Positions 48,266-56,846 of a stretch of DNA of 64,000 nt are shown here, one piece after another. This DNA comes from an uncultured Clostridia bacterium (GTDB lineage: Bacteria; Bacillota; Clostridia; Oscillospirales; Ruminococcaceae). Position 1 is the stretch's first letter. Every line of letters starts with the position of its first letter. The notes under the pieces were generated by a model, which did no database searches, was not told where the DNA came from, and saw nothing but the letters and a program-made list of their open reading frames with translations. Both the position numbers and the translations under genes were made by a program. Location of the stretch: contig CAMMMX010000014.1 in assembly GCA_946498095.1 (NCBI GenBank), forward strand, positions 1-64,000, given 5' to 3'.

Positions 48266-49391
48266 GGTGCATTTCCTCGATGGCCAGCCGGAACATCTCC
48301 TCAATTTGGCTGACACAGGTATCAATGTTGTAGTTTTTTCCACGTTCGCTGTATACATGTTCCATCTCGGATCGTTCCTGTGGGTGCTCGATCCAGTAGT
48401 CAATTTTGTCCGCCAAGTCGACGCTGTTTCCGCTTTCGAAAAGGCTGCGCTGATCTAACGCGAACTGCGGCGTTGCCGACTTGGGGCTATTGGAGATGAT
48501 GGGGACTAAGCCGCTACTGAAGGCTTCTATACAGGAAATTGCCTCGATTTCTGCATCGGCGGCGTGGACATACAGATCGGAGGAAGCAATTAGATCCATG
48601 AGCTGCTGCTTGTTGTAGAAGCCGATCTGGATGGGATTGTGCAGATCTGCACTGAGACGGCGGTACTTGTTCAGGTTTGGTCCCTTTCCAGCGAGTACCA
48701 GCTGGATGTCCGCCGCGTGGCGGGAGCGTTTGACCGCGTCTATGAGCACGTCCTGCCGCTTTTCGTTGGAGAGCCTGCCGATCATCAGGATGACGAATTT
48801 ACCCTGTAGCTGCGGCGGCTTGGGTAGCTTTCGATAAACGAAATCGCCGTCCACGCCGTTGGAAATAACGTGCAGCTGTGCGGTGTAGCCGTGTTCTCGT
48901 AGTTGCGAGGCGATAAAATTACTGGGGCAGTGGATATGGGTAAAGGAATTATAAAAATGGTCGCGCAGAAAATGGTAAATCGCGTTGTTGATGTAGTTTG
49001 ATCGTCCCATTTTTAGCGTATAAGTAATATTTTCCGGTTGCATATGAAAGGCTGCTGTATGCGGAACCTTTTGTTCCTGCGCGATTTTCAACCCCTTCAT
49101 AGAAAGGAAAAGAGGAAGCAAGAAATGAACGACATCCGCCCAAGCGATCGCCTCTTCCAGTGTTGCTCGCTCGGGACGGGCAAACGCCATCCCCTGGTTT
49201 TTGACGATCTGGTTGGCGATTGGTGGTAAAGGGATTTCCTTGACCGCATATTTATCTTCTCCCTGTGCACCGGTGCTGACAACCCGAACTTCATTCCCAT
49301 GACGCTTGAGTACCTCTGCGAAACGCTTAGCGGATATCGTAGTGCCGTTATTCGCATTATCGAACTGATCGATGATAAGAAGAATTTTCAT
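48234..49391 (-). CDS. GT4-family glycosyltransferase
   Basis: GT-B-fold enzyme of 385 residues. The N-terminal domain starts KILLIIDQFDNANNGTTISA; the C-terminal domain has MIGRLSNEKRQDVLIDA, VLAGKGP and the E-x7-E region AEIEAISCIEAFSSGLVPI. Closest in style are diacylglycerol glucosyltransferases and SQDG-synthase-like enzymes. The tight link to a PlsC-like acyltransferase supports a glycolipid role. ATG 49391 is taken as start; TTG 49394 precedes it directly. Confidence 0.88.
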   Translation of the reverse strand: MKILLIIDQFDNANNGTTISAKRFAEVLKRHGNEVRVVSTGAQGEDKYAVKEIPLPPIANQIVKNQGMAFARPERATLEEAIAWADVVHFLLPLFLSMKGLKIAQEQKVPHTAAFHMQPENITYTLKMGRSNYINNAIYHFLRDHFYNSFTHIHCPSNFIASQLREHGYTAQLHVISNGVDGDFVYRKLPKPPQLQGKFVILMIGRLSNEKRQDVLIDAVKRSRHAADIQLVLAGKGPNLNKYRRLSADLHNPIQIGFYNKQQLMDLIASSDLYVHAADAEIEAISCIEAFSSGLVPIISNSPKSATPQFALDQRSLFESGNSVDLADKIDYWIEHPQERSEMEHVYSERGKNYNIDTCVSQIEEMFRLAIEEMHHESSSKHANE

Positions 49392-49610
49392 CAATGATTC
49401 CCAAACCTTTCTTGTGCCATGTCTGTTGGCTGGTGGAGTATAAGGAAGGCGCGATCCTCACCATTTTATCACAGTTGATCGCAAATAATGTCTATATTAT
49501 AATCCGAAAATGTGGCTAATATATAGATATTTCAGGGATTTTATCGAGATTTGAGTATATGATAGGGAAAGCGAGAATGACAATCGATTCACAAGCTTCA
49601 CATGGTCAGC
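49392..49610. other. Spacer upstream of the glycosyltransferase
   Basis: AT-rich; a promoter for the reverse-strand pair is expected here, but I did not find a convincing one. Confidence 0.35.
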
Positions 49611-49649
49611 AAAAAAAGCCGGGATGTTCCTTTTGAGCTATCCCGGCGT
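49611..49649 (-). terminator. Intrinsic terminator of the regulator gene
   Basis: Read on the reverse strand, GCCGGGAT pairs with ATCCCGGC and runs into seven T (the A-run at 49611-49617). Confidence 0.9.
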
Positions 49650-49656
49650 TTGGAGG

Positions 49657-50337
49657 TCAAACGCTTGAATCGTCAGCGCCTGTAGGAGACCAGGTTCCCT
49701 GGGAGTATTTCGGATCGAGCATATCACTGATACCGGCTAAGAGCATCAGGATTCCTTGGACACGGTGCGGCTGAATCACGTATGAACCCCGTTCATTTTC
49801 GTCCTCCCGAATGAGATCGGCCGCTATCAACGGCTTCATATGATGGTAGACCTGCCCGGTGGAGTTGTAGCCACACTCTTCCACCAACTGTGCGACGGTC
49901 ATTGGCTTTCGCAAAATGGCAAGCAGAATGTTGAGGCGGTCATTGCTGCCGATGCATTGCAGTACCTTTTCGGCGGTACGGTTCTCAATGAGTCTCAGCA
50001 ACTCCTGCACATCGATCTGGTTGGAGATCCAGTTGGACTGGCGGCCGCCTGATGCAAACACACCCAAATAGGTAATTTGCCCTAACAGGTGCTTTTCGTC
50101 CGTACTACGGCAAAGCTCCTCCATCAGCTCACGTAAACGAGGATCAGGATGCATATGCCGCATAGGATGAATCCCATTCGGGTAGGGTGCATCCTCCGTT
50201 GGAGGAACATTGTCGGTTGGAAGCGTATCCGCTTTTTCACGAATGTTGAGCTTGTTGGTCAACGCCATAACTTGATCGCTCAATTGATGCAGTTCATTGT
50301 GTAGGGTATCCAATTCTTTACCGAAATCTCTTTCCAT
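49657..50337 (-). CDS. Winged-helix (ArsR-like) transcriptional regulator
   Basis: This 226-residue protein has a heptad-like N-terminal segment (about 5-35), a Pro-rich linker and a C-terminal winged helix: RLNILLAILRKPMTVAQLVEE, then CGYNSTGQVYHHMKPLIAAD as the recognition region. The middle (90-130) may bind an effector. ATG 50337 follows AAAGGCGG; an upstream in-frame start exists. A near-consensus promoter and a 16-bp palindrome over +1 suggest strong self-repression. It stands opposite feoA, but its target is unknown. Confidence 0.85.
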   Translation of the reverse strand: MERDFGKELDTLHNELHQLSDQVMALTNKLNIREKADTLPTDNVPPTEDAPYPNGIHPMRHMHPDPRLRELMEELCRSTDEKHLLGQITYLGVFASGGRQSNWISNQIDVQELLRLIENRTAEKVLQCIGSNDRLNILLAILRKPMTVAQLVEECGYNSTGQVYHHMKPLIAADLIREDENERGSYVIQPHRVQGILMLLAGISDMLDPKYSQGTWSPTGADDSSV

Positions 50338-50364
50338 AAAAATTCCGCCTTTCATCGTTTATAC

Positions 50365-50380
50365 GTAATTACGTAATTAC
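50365..50380. promoter_or_regulatory. Perfect 16-bp palindrome, candidate autorepressor operator
   Basis: GTAATTACGTAATTAC is fully symmetric and starts one base downstream of the -10 box of the regulator's promoter, thus covering +1. It shares GTAA/TTAC half-sites with 1726-1744. Confidence 0.65.
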
Positions 50381-50409
50381 ATTATACAGTAATTTTCAGG
50401 ATTCGTCAA
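50381..50409 (-). promoter_or_regulatory. Promoter of the winged-helix regulator
   Basis: On the reverse strand TTGACG (50404-50409), a 17-base spacer and TATAAT (50381-50386). Confidence 0.85.
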
Positions 50410-50555
50410 TATGAAATGCAGGAGATTTTTTCCTAAACGGGACAATCGTTGCATATACTGATAACGGCTGGGAGAGCTTGAGCAGAGTGAAACTAGGATA
50501 AAGTTCCTAATGATGTTTTAAAATCCATTCTTCTTGTCTGAAGCGGGAATACGCC

Positions 50556-50616
50556 TTGACTTTTATAGCAGGATGTCATATAATGAAGTAAGCCAAGGCT
50601 AACATTGGCGTTTTTT
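50556..50616 (+). promoter_or_regulatory. feo promoter with hairpin or operator at the start
   Basis: TTGACT (50556-50561), 17 bases, TATAAT (50579-50584). GCCAA (50592-50596) and TTGGC (50605-50609) form a dyad at the predicted +1, followed by G and six T. It may be a metalloregulator site or an early hairpin. A classical Fur box was not seen. The leader to feoA is about 160 bases. Confidence 0.65.
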
Positions 50617-50752
50617 ATCGCCCTGATGTTAGATAAAACTAACGAAAAACTGGTAACCAGAATCGATGATAATAGGACAGAAGGGCTGTTGCTTTTGCCG
50701 TCTACCATGGCGTTGAATAGCAGGTTGCCTGTACTGGAAGGGAAGGATTGCC

Positions 50753-50980
50753 GTGACCAAACGGTTAAAGGATTTAGGGAAAAATAAAACAGGAATAGTC
50801 ACGGCGATCAACTGTAGCGGGGCGTCCAAACGCCGATTGATTGATATGGGGATTACTCCCGGCGTCGAGGTCAAGGTTGTCCGTGTAGCCCCTTTGGGGG
50901 ATCCAATACAGATTTCGCTGCGCGGTTATGAACTTTCTCTCCGCCGCTCGGATGCCAAGGATATTTTAGTAGAGATATAG
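50753..50980 (+). CDS. feoA: Ferrous iron transport protein A
   Basis: Small SH3-like cytosolic protein of 75 residues that works with FeoB. It has NCSGASKRRLIDMGITPGVEV and DPIQISLRGYELSLRR-type segments (its Gly-Ile-Thr-Pro-Gly core is typical). GTG 50753 lies behind GGAAGGATTGCC. feoB follows after about 98 bases. Confidence 0.93.
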   Translation: MTKRLKDLGKNKTGIVTAINCSGASKRRLIDMGITPGVEVKVVRVAPLGDPIQISLRGYELSLRRSDAKDILVEI

Positions 50981-51078
50981 GGAAGGGAGCAGGGGAGAGG
51001 AAAACCGCTGCTGAGGCCGTGCGCTGTGTTAGGCATAGGGTACGGTCGGATAGAACCGGAAAGGACTGACCGATTAAC

Positions 51079-53088
51079 ATGCCATTCAAGTTTGCTCTGG
51101 TTGGGAACCCTAATTGCGGGAAAACGACATTATTCAACGAACTGACAGGCAGCAAACAATACGTCGGTAACTGGCCCGGCGTTACTGTTGACAAAAAAAT
51201 CGGATATACCCGGGAAGGAGGCCATGAGGTCGCAGATTTACCGGGAATTTACTCACTGTCGCCCTATTCAATGGAAGAGATTATTACCCGGGACTATATC
51301 ATCCAGTCAAAACCGGACGTCATTTTAAACATCGTAGACGGTACCAATATCGAACGTAATCTTTATCTGACACTTCAAGTGATGGAGTTGGGGCGGCCGG
51401 TGGTGCTTGTCGTCAATATGCTGGATGAAATCGAAGCTCGAGGCGACAAATTTGATTGGGAGCGGATGGGTGCCATACTTGGCGCACAAGTTTTGCCGGT
51501 ATCTGCGCGGAAGGGGACGAATTTAAAAAAACTGATTCCCGTATTGGAGCGTGCAGCGAAGGAGAAACGTAAGCCGAATCTTCCGGTGTATGATCATGCG
51601 ACGCAAAATGCGTTGCACGAAATTTTAGTCCTTCTGTCCGGACGCTTTTCTCAGGAGGAGAGCATTCATTTTTATGCAGCCAAGCTGATCGAGGGTGATT
51701 CGCACGTTCTAAAAAAGCTGTCGCTGAATGACGCGGAACGAAAAGAACTAACGGCGATCATTGCCAGATATGAGGCGACGGCGAAGCTGGGAGACCGTGA
51801 GACAATGATGGCGGATGCACGGTACAAATATATTTCCACAGTCATTGCCAAAACAGTGGAAAGAAATCCTGCGCGAAAGCGTTCTGTATCCGAGTATATC
51901 GATATGGTAGTGACCAACCGGGTTTTGGCAATCCCGATTTTCCTGCTTATTATATTCTGTATGTTTGCGCTCACCTTTGGTACGGTAGGCGCAACGATAC
52001 AGGGATGGCTGGAGTACCTGTTCAATGATCTGATCGGCGTATGGGTACATGATGCACTGGTAAGCGCCAACGCCCCGCAGTGGACCTTTTCCTTACTGAT
52101 CGACGCAATTATCGGCGGCGTTGGGGGGGTACTTGTCTTTCTGCCGCAGATAACGCTGTTGTTCCTGTGTCTCTCTTTTTTGGAAGACAGCGGTTATATG
52201 GCCCGCGCAGCGTTTATCATGGATACTTTTATGCGAAAAATCGGCCTGTCTGGAAAGTCATTTATCCCAATGTTGATGGGGTTCGGTTGCACGACGCCCG
52301 CTGTTATGGCCGCGCGGACGCTGGAAAACGAGCGTGATCGGCGGCTGACGATCCTGCTGACACCGTTCATGTCCTGTGGAGCGCGGCTGCCCATTTACGC
52401 GGTCTTTGCCGGCGCTTTTTTCGGTAAAATGGCTGGAATCGTTATTTTTTCTATGTACGTACTGGGACTGGTCATCGCCATTGTGTGTGGATTTGTGTTG
52501 AAAAAGACCTTGTTTCGGGATAATAATGCCGGCTTTATTATGGAATTGCCGCCTTACCGTCTGCCATCGATGCAAACCATTCTCATACATACTTGGGAAA
52601 AATGTAAAGGCTTTCTCATCAAGGCCGGAACCATTATTTTTTCGATGACAGTGGTGATCTGGTTCCTGCAGCATTTTTCTTTGACGATGCAGTACGTCAC
52701 CGACTCGGGACAGAGCATTATCGGAAGCCTGGGACGGCTGCTTGCACCGGTGTTTGCGCCTCTGGGCTTTGGACAGTGGGAGGCTTCGGTGTCCTTGCTG
52801 ACGGGCCTAGTAGCAAAGGAAGCAGTCGTTTCCACGATGGGAATCCTTTATGGTGTAGGGGATGCTGCCGGTTCCCTTAGCGCTATTTTACCGCAGGTAT
52901 TCACACCGGCGTCGGCGCTGTCATTTATGATATTTTGCTTGCTTTATACGCCCTGTATCTCTGCGATTACGTCTATCCGACGGGAGATGAACAGTGGCAA
53001 ATGGACCATGGCGTCTATCGGGCTTCAGTTGGGGATTGCTTATACCGTTTCGCTGACTGTTTATCAGATAGCGCGGCTTTTTCTGTGA
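51079..53088 (+). CDS. feoB: Ferrous iron transport protein B
   Basis: Membrane iron(II) transporter with an N-terminal GTPase, 669 residues. G1 is GNPNCGKT (9-16), the G2 region reads NWPGVTVDKK, G3 is DLPG and G4 NMLDE. The membrane part has paired Gate motifs and GFGCTTPAVMAARTLE, where a Cys may guide iron. The ATG at 51079 has no strong site, suggesting coupling to feoA. Length is normal for Firmicutes. Confidence 0.96.
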   Translation: MPFKFALVGNPNCGKTTLFNELTGSKQYVGNWPGVTVDKKIGYTREGGHEVADLPGIYSLSPYSMEEIITRDYIIQSKPDVILNIVDGTNIERNLYLTLQVMELGRPVVLVVNMLDEIEARGDKFDWERMGAILGAQVLPVSARKGTNLKKLIPVLERAAKEKRKPNLPVYDHATQNALHEILVLLSGRFSQEESIHFYAAKLIEGDSHVLKKLSLNDAERKELTAIIARYEATAKLGDRETMMADARYKYISTVIAKTVERNPARKRSVSEYIDMVVTNRVLAIPIFLLIIFCMFALTFGTVGATIQGWLEYLFNDLIGVWVHDALVSANAPQWTFSLLIDAIIGGVGGVLVFLPQITLLFLCLSFLEDSGYMARAAFIMDTFMRKIGLSGKSFIPMLMGFGCTTPAVMAARTLENERDRRLTILLTPFMSCGARLPIYAVFAGAFFGKMAGIVIFSMYVLGLVIAIVCGFVLKKTLFRDNNAGFIMELPPYRLPSMQTILIHTWEKCKGFLIKAGTIIFSMTVVIWFLQHFSLTMQYVTDSGQSIIGSLGRLLAPVFAPLGFGQWEASVSLLTGLVAKEAVVSTMGILYGVGDAAGSLSAILPQVFTPASALSFMIFCLLYTPCISAITSIRREMNSGKWTMASIGLQLGIAYTVSLTVYQIARLFL

Positions 53089-53116
53089 CGCAAGCAATGA
53101 AGAAGTGAGGAATCGA

Positions 53117-53296
53117 ATGGATGTTGTTGTGATTGTCATCTGTGCCGTGTTGATTGCGGTTGCTTTGGCGCTGTTCGGGCGGCATATTTATAAAATGATT
53201 AAGGGAAAGGCCTGCAGCGACTGCCTTGGCTGTGAAGCCTGTCCGAGCAAGACATTGTGTAGTCAGGAGAAAAAGAAACGTTTCAAACAGAAATAA
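53117..53296 (+). CDS. FeoB-associated Cys-rich membrane protein
   Basis: This 59-residue protein has one membrane helix (2-24) and then CSDCLGCEACPSKTLCSQ, with five cysteines, and a basic tail. It matches the small FeoB-associated family often found as third gene of feo operons in Clostridia. A role in iron handling at the cytosolic face is inferred. GTGAGG lies before the ATG. Confidence 0.85.
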   Translation: MDVVVIVICAVLIAVALALFGRHIYKMIKGKACSDCLGCEACPSKTLCSQEKKKRFKQK

Positions 53297-53309
53297 GCTT
53301 TGCAGGAAT

Positions 53310-53346
53310 AAAATACGGCTGAGATATTCTTCTCAGCCGTATTTTG
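53310..53346. terminator. Bidirectional terminator between feo and the CE7 esterase
   Basis: AAAATACGGCTGAGA (53310-53324) pairs perfectly with TCTCAGCCGTATTTT (53331-53345). A- and T-runs on each side serve both converging units. Confidence 0.95.
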
Positions 53347-53388
53347 GTACCTATACCTGAGCGTTTACCTGCGTGAATCAGGATAAGC

Positions 53389-54339
53389 TCAAACTTTTTG
53401 AATGAGTTTCTTCAAATACTGTGTCTTAACCCAGTGATGTTCAGCAGCACCGCCTTCGTGTCCTGCATTTTTATATAGATAGATGCATTTGGGCGACGTA
53501 ATCCGGTTATAGGTGGCGCAGAACATCTTTGCCGGACAGATCTGGTCTTGCATACCGGCGCTTGCCAAAACATCGGCTGTGATGCGGGAAGCTAGGTTGA
53601 TTGTGTCAAAATAAGATACTGTGTGATAAACCGTAGAGCGTTCATCCGGATGAGCGTCAATAAAGTCGGTCAAGGCGCTGAACATGCCGTGACGGCCTTC
53701 GATACGCCCGACGATATCACTGCTGCTCGGAACGTCACACAGACAATGTGTGACACGTTTGTCCAGGCCAGCCATCATAACGGCAAGTCCGCCGCCTTGG
53801 CTGCCGCCGTGGACGATGACCTGACGGGGATCGGCGCAGAGAAGAGTCAGGATGGCATCAATAGCGCGGATACAATCAAGCGCCACCCAGCGCAGATAGT
53901 ATTCATGGGGATCCAGGATCCCGTATTGAATCAGATTTTTGCCCGACGAATACTGAAATTTATTTTCGCTTTTACCGCCTTGTCCGCGGATATCGATGGA
54001 AATTACCGCGTAGCCGAGCTCCGCCCAACCGACAAAATCGGAAAACTGTCCACAGTTGCCGCCGAAACCATGGTAGTGGCAGAGAACAGGAAATTTTCCT
54101 TCCGATTGTATGGGGGTCAGGAGGATCCCGGTAATCCGTGATCCGTCGCAGCCCTTGAAAGCGATGTGATAGGTATCCACTTGTGGGGAAGGAGAGGGCG
54201 CAGGTGTCTTTTCCAATTCCAGCGGACGCATGCCGGAAAGAGCGAAGCTTTCCTGCCAAAAGGTATCGAAGTCGTCCGGCCGTTCCGGACAGGGGAGATA
54301 GCGACGGTAATCCTCCAGTGCTTGTATAAAAAACTCCAT
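53389..54339 (-). CDS. Acetylxylan esterase / cephalosporin-C deacetylase (CE7)
   Basis: Cytosolic alpha/beta-hydrolase of 316 residues that removes acetyl groups from oligosaccharides. The nucleophile is in GGSQGGGLA, the acid in AGMQDQICP, and the His in NAGHEGG; RGQGGKSE is the RGQ signature of CE7. There is no signal peptide, as usual for this family. ATG 54339 is the start. It begins the reverse cluster 53389-55744 in reading order from the right, but its link to the neighbours is unclear. Confidence 0.92.
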   Translation of the reverse strand: MEFFIQALEDYRRYLPCPERPDDFDTFWQESFALSGMRPLELEKTPAPSPSPQVDTYHIAFKGCDGSRITGILLTPIQSEGKFPVLCHYHGFGGNCGQFSDFVGWAELGYAVISIDIRGQGGKSENKFQYSSGKNLIQYGILDPHEYYLRWVALDCIRAIDAILTLLCADPRQVIVHGGSQGGGLAVMMAGLDKRVTHCLCDVPSSSDIVGRIEGRHGMFSALTDFIDAHPDERSTVYHTVSYFDTINLASRITADVLASAGMQDQICPAKMFCATYNRITSPKCIYLYKNAGHEGGAAEHHWVKTQYLKKLIQKV

Positions 54340-54400
54340 CAGGGATCGTCTTCCTTTCCATCTGGCTAGATATTATAACGGTTGATACAAGGATGAACGT

Positions 54401-55084
54401 TTAGATTTGATCAGCGACCGCAAGGACAATAGCTGCGACTTTTGCCGCCGCTATCTTTTCAAAGGTCTCGAAGCTCATTTCGCCTTCCTCGTCCGCTTTG
54501 TCCGATAAGCAGCGTACAACGAGGAAGGGGACGCCGTTACGGTAGCAACAGTGTCCGATAGCGGCGCTTTCCATGTCCACAGCATAAGGGTGGAATTCGG
54601 AGACGATCTCGTCCTTGAGCTGCGAGCTGGATACAAACATTTCGCCGGACACGACACGTCCGACATAATAGGTCTCGCGCTTTTCCTGACAGACTTTGAC
54701 TGCTGCCGAGACAAGCAAAGGATCCGCTTCAAAGCAGCTGTGGTGAGGCGGGTAGTTATCCAGGAATGGGGGCTTGAGATCATGGTGCATCACGTCGGAC
54801 GAAACAACAATGTCGCAAACCTTCGTTTCTTCCGCGATTCCTCCTGCAACGCCGGTGTTGATGACATAGTCGGCATCGAAGAGGTCAATCAAAAGCTGTG
54901 TGCAAACAGCTGCATTGACCTTTCCAATACCGCAACAGACACTGACGATACGCTTGTCTGCTTGTGGAAAACTGTTGATGTAAAACTCGTACTGCGCGGC
55001 AGTATGAGTTTCCGCTTTTGGCAGCGCTTCGCGCAGATCCTTGAGTTCCGACGGCATAGCGCCGATGATTCCGATGGTTTTCAT
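54401..55084 (-). CDS. mtnN: 5'-methylthioadenosine/S-adenosylhomocysteine nucleosidase
   Basis: Hydrolyses MTA and SAH to adenine and the thioribose, recycling methyl-transfer products. The 227 residues have IGAMPSELKDL (catalytic-water Glu region), VNTGVAGGI, MESAAIGHCC and RCLSDKADE (the Asp that donates a proton to N7). It fits the methyl and sulfur theme of the window. Confidence 0.94.
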   Translation of the reverse strand: MKTIGIIGAMPSELKDLREALPKAETHTAAQYEFYINSFPQADKRIVSVCCGIGKVNAAVCTQLLIDLFDADYVINTGVAGGIAEETKVCDIVVSSDVMHHDLKPPFLDNYPPHHSCFEADPLLVSAAVKVCQEKRETYYVGRVVSGEMFVSSSQLKDEIVSEFHPYAVDMESAAIGHCCYRNGVPFLVVRCLSDKADEEGEMSFETFEKIAAAKVAAIVLAVADQI

Positions 55085-55183
55085 AGGGCTTCAGTCCTTT
55101 CTTGAGATTACAACTTCCGAGAGGGTGGGCTTACAACATAGGTGAAGATATTGAATCTGCAGCATGATACGGCAGGGGATAGG

Positions 55184-55723
55184 CTACGCTTTGTAAGCGT
55201 TACACAGTTTACGGGCAAGCATTTGAGTGGTGTGCAATGCTTCCAGATCCTTGCCAGTGGGGATGCAATCGGTGTGCATAGAAGCGGCACTGCCGAGAAA
55301 GCGTGCGCCCAGCTGCCGGAAAATGAGCGCGGCGGTATGAGCTGCGAGCTCGATCGATTTCGAACTGCCGCCTGCAGCAGCGAGAAAAACGCCCAGACGA
55401 CGAGTAACAAGTGGGTTCTTGTAATAGACCTGAAACCGGCTGCATAAAGACAGTAGAGGACCCGATAGCTGATCATAATAGATTGGCGAGGCTAGGACGA
55501 TATTGTCCGACGTTTCGATATCCGCGTAAAGCTCCATCATACCGTCATTCACACAGCAACGGGGATGGGTGAGGCAATAACGGCAGTCGGCGCAGGGCTG
55601 GATGGTAGTATGGCAGGCGTCTATCAGGCGAATATCACCGGTCAACTCTTGACGGAATGCGCGGACAAGCGCCATGGTGTCGCCATTTGCGTGTGGGGAT
55701 CCATATAGGATAATCGTCCGCAT
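55184..55723 (-). CDS. Flavodoxin-fold NADPH-dependent reductase (iron-sulfur flavoprotein-like)
   Basis: FMN-binding protein of 179 residues. YGSPHANGDTMAL is the FMN phosphate loop, and CADCRYCLTHPRCCVNDGM is the Cys-rich block typical of iron-sulfur flavoproteins and related reductases; SPIYYDQLSG binds the flavin ring. It probably moves electrons in a redox or detoxification reaction; partner unknown. ATG 55723 lies just inside the stop region of the UroD-like gene, implying coupling; GTG 55744 is an alternative start. Confidence 0.82.
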   Translation of the reverse strand: MRTIILYGSPHANGDTMALVRAFRQELTGDIRLIDACHTTIQPCADCRYCLTHPRCCVNDGMMELYADIETSDNIVLASPIYYDQLSGPLLSLCSRFQVYYKNPLVTRRLGVFLAAAGGSSKSIELAAHTAALIFRQLGARFLGSAASMHTDCIPTGKDLEALHTTQMLARKLCNAYKA

Positions 55724-55724
55724 A

Positions 55725-56822
55725 TTACCGATAGACGCATTCACGCGCCGCGTCGGCGAAGGCCTGGATCAGATGGGGATCCGCATCGAAGAAATGGTCG
55801 GACGGAGACAGAATAAAGCCGCCGCCTTCTCCGGCTTCTTCGAAGCAGCGAAGAACCTCACGTCGAGTGTCCTCAGCTGTGCAGCCGCTGAAAAAGTGGA
55901 ACTGGTCGAAGCCACCAATCAGGCAAACTTTATCGCCCACGCGCCGTTTCGCTTCCCACAGGACAGCGTCTCCACCCATGCCGACGGGGGTAAGCGTTTC
56001 GATAGCGTCTACCCCCATGGAGACGATGTTTTCCAGAATCGGCATCATGCCACCACAGGTGTGATAGACGATCTTCTGTCCACAGTCATGCGCCGCTTGG
56101 ACAATTTGCGCGTCATAAGGAGCGACGAAATCATCGAAAATAGTGGGAGAAATCACCGTGGATGAAGCGTCGCCGCCGCCCAGTTCATGAAGATCAAATT
56201 TGCTTCCTTCGAGGGAGCGGACGTAGGTGAGTTTCCTTTGCATCAGGATTTGCAAAAAGGCATGGACCCATTCCGGATCGTCGTAGGTTTCCAGAATCAG
56301 CGGCTCAATCCCGAAGAGACAGGCAGCGTCCTGCCAACAGCCCGGCTGGCCGTAGATGTCGGCGCAGACGATAGTACCGCGAATCAATGCATCTGGATGC
56401 GCATCATAGAAGGCGTTCTGCTTCTCAACCTCACAGTGAGGAGCGGGCATATAAGCCGCTAGTATCTCAATGTCGCTTTTCTCTTTGATCAGATGCTCGG
56501 TGACCCAAGCGGTATAATGATTCGACGTTACCGACATCGTCAATGTTTTTTTGGGCGTAATAACACGAAAACGTGTCAACGTGCCATTTTTGTCAGGGTG
56601 CTCGGTCTTTTCGATCCGCCAGTTGGCCAGTTGATCGGGGGTGTAGGCAACAAAATTAGGCCATTCAATGGGATCTAGGCCGAAAGTGTCGAAAAATTCC
56701 CGGTTATTGATTCCATCCATGTATTTCTGCAAGAAATATGGCATCAGATGATGGGTAGTCGCCGGAAGATGATCAGGCTGTTTTCTTGATAGCGCTGCTA
56801 ACATACGTTCTTTGGAAGTCAT
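55725..56822 (-). CDS. Uroporphyrinogen decarboxylase-fold protein
   Basis: This 365-residue protein of the URO-D superfamily has the N-terminal MTSKERMLAALSRKQPD, then VYHTCGGMMPILENI and CLIGGFDQFHFFSGCT, where Cys and His could bind zinc. The C-terminal GGGFILSPSDHFFDADP is typical of the methyltransferase-like branch. Heme synthesis is unlikely given the context. ATG 56822 follows GGAGGGAAACGGT. nadA lies 24 bases upstream in the same direction. Confidence 0.8.
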   Translation of the reverse strand: MTSKERMLAALSRKQPDHLPATTHHLMPYFLQKYMDGINNREFFDTFGLDPIEWPNFVAYTPDQLANWRIEKTEHPDKNGTLTRFRVITPKKTLTMSVTSNHYTAWVTEHLIKEKSDIEILAAYMPAPHCEVEKQNAFYDAHPDALIRGTIVCADIYGQPGCWQDAACLFGIEPLILETYDDPEWVHAFLQILMQRKLTYVRSLEGSKFDLHELGGGDASSTVISPTIFDDFVAPYDAQIVQAAHDCGQKIVYHTCGGMMPILENIVSMGVDAIETLTPVGMGGDAVLWEAKRRVGDKVCLIGGFDQFHFFSGCTAEDTRREVLRCFEEAGEGGGFILSPSDHFFDADPHLIQAFADAARECVYR

Positions 56823-56846
56823 ACCGTTTCCCTCCATGAATCTTGT

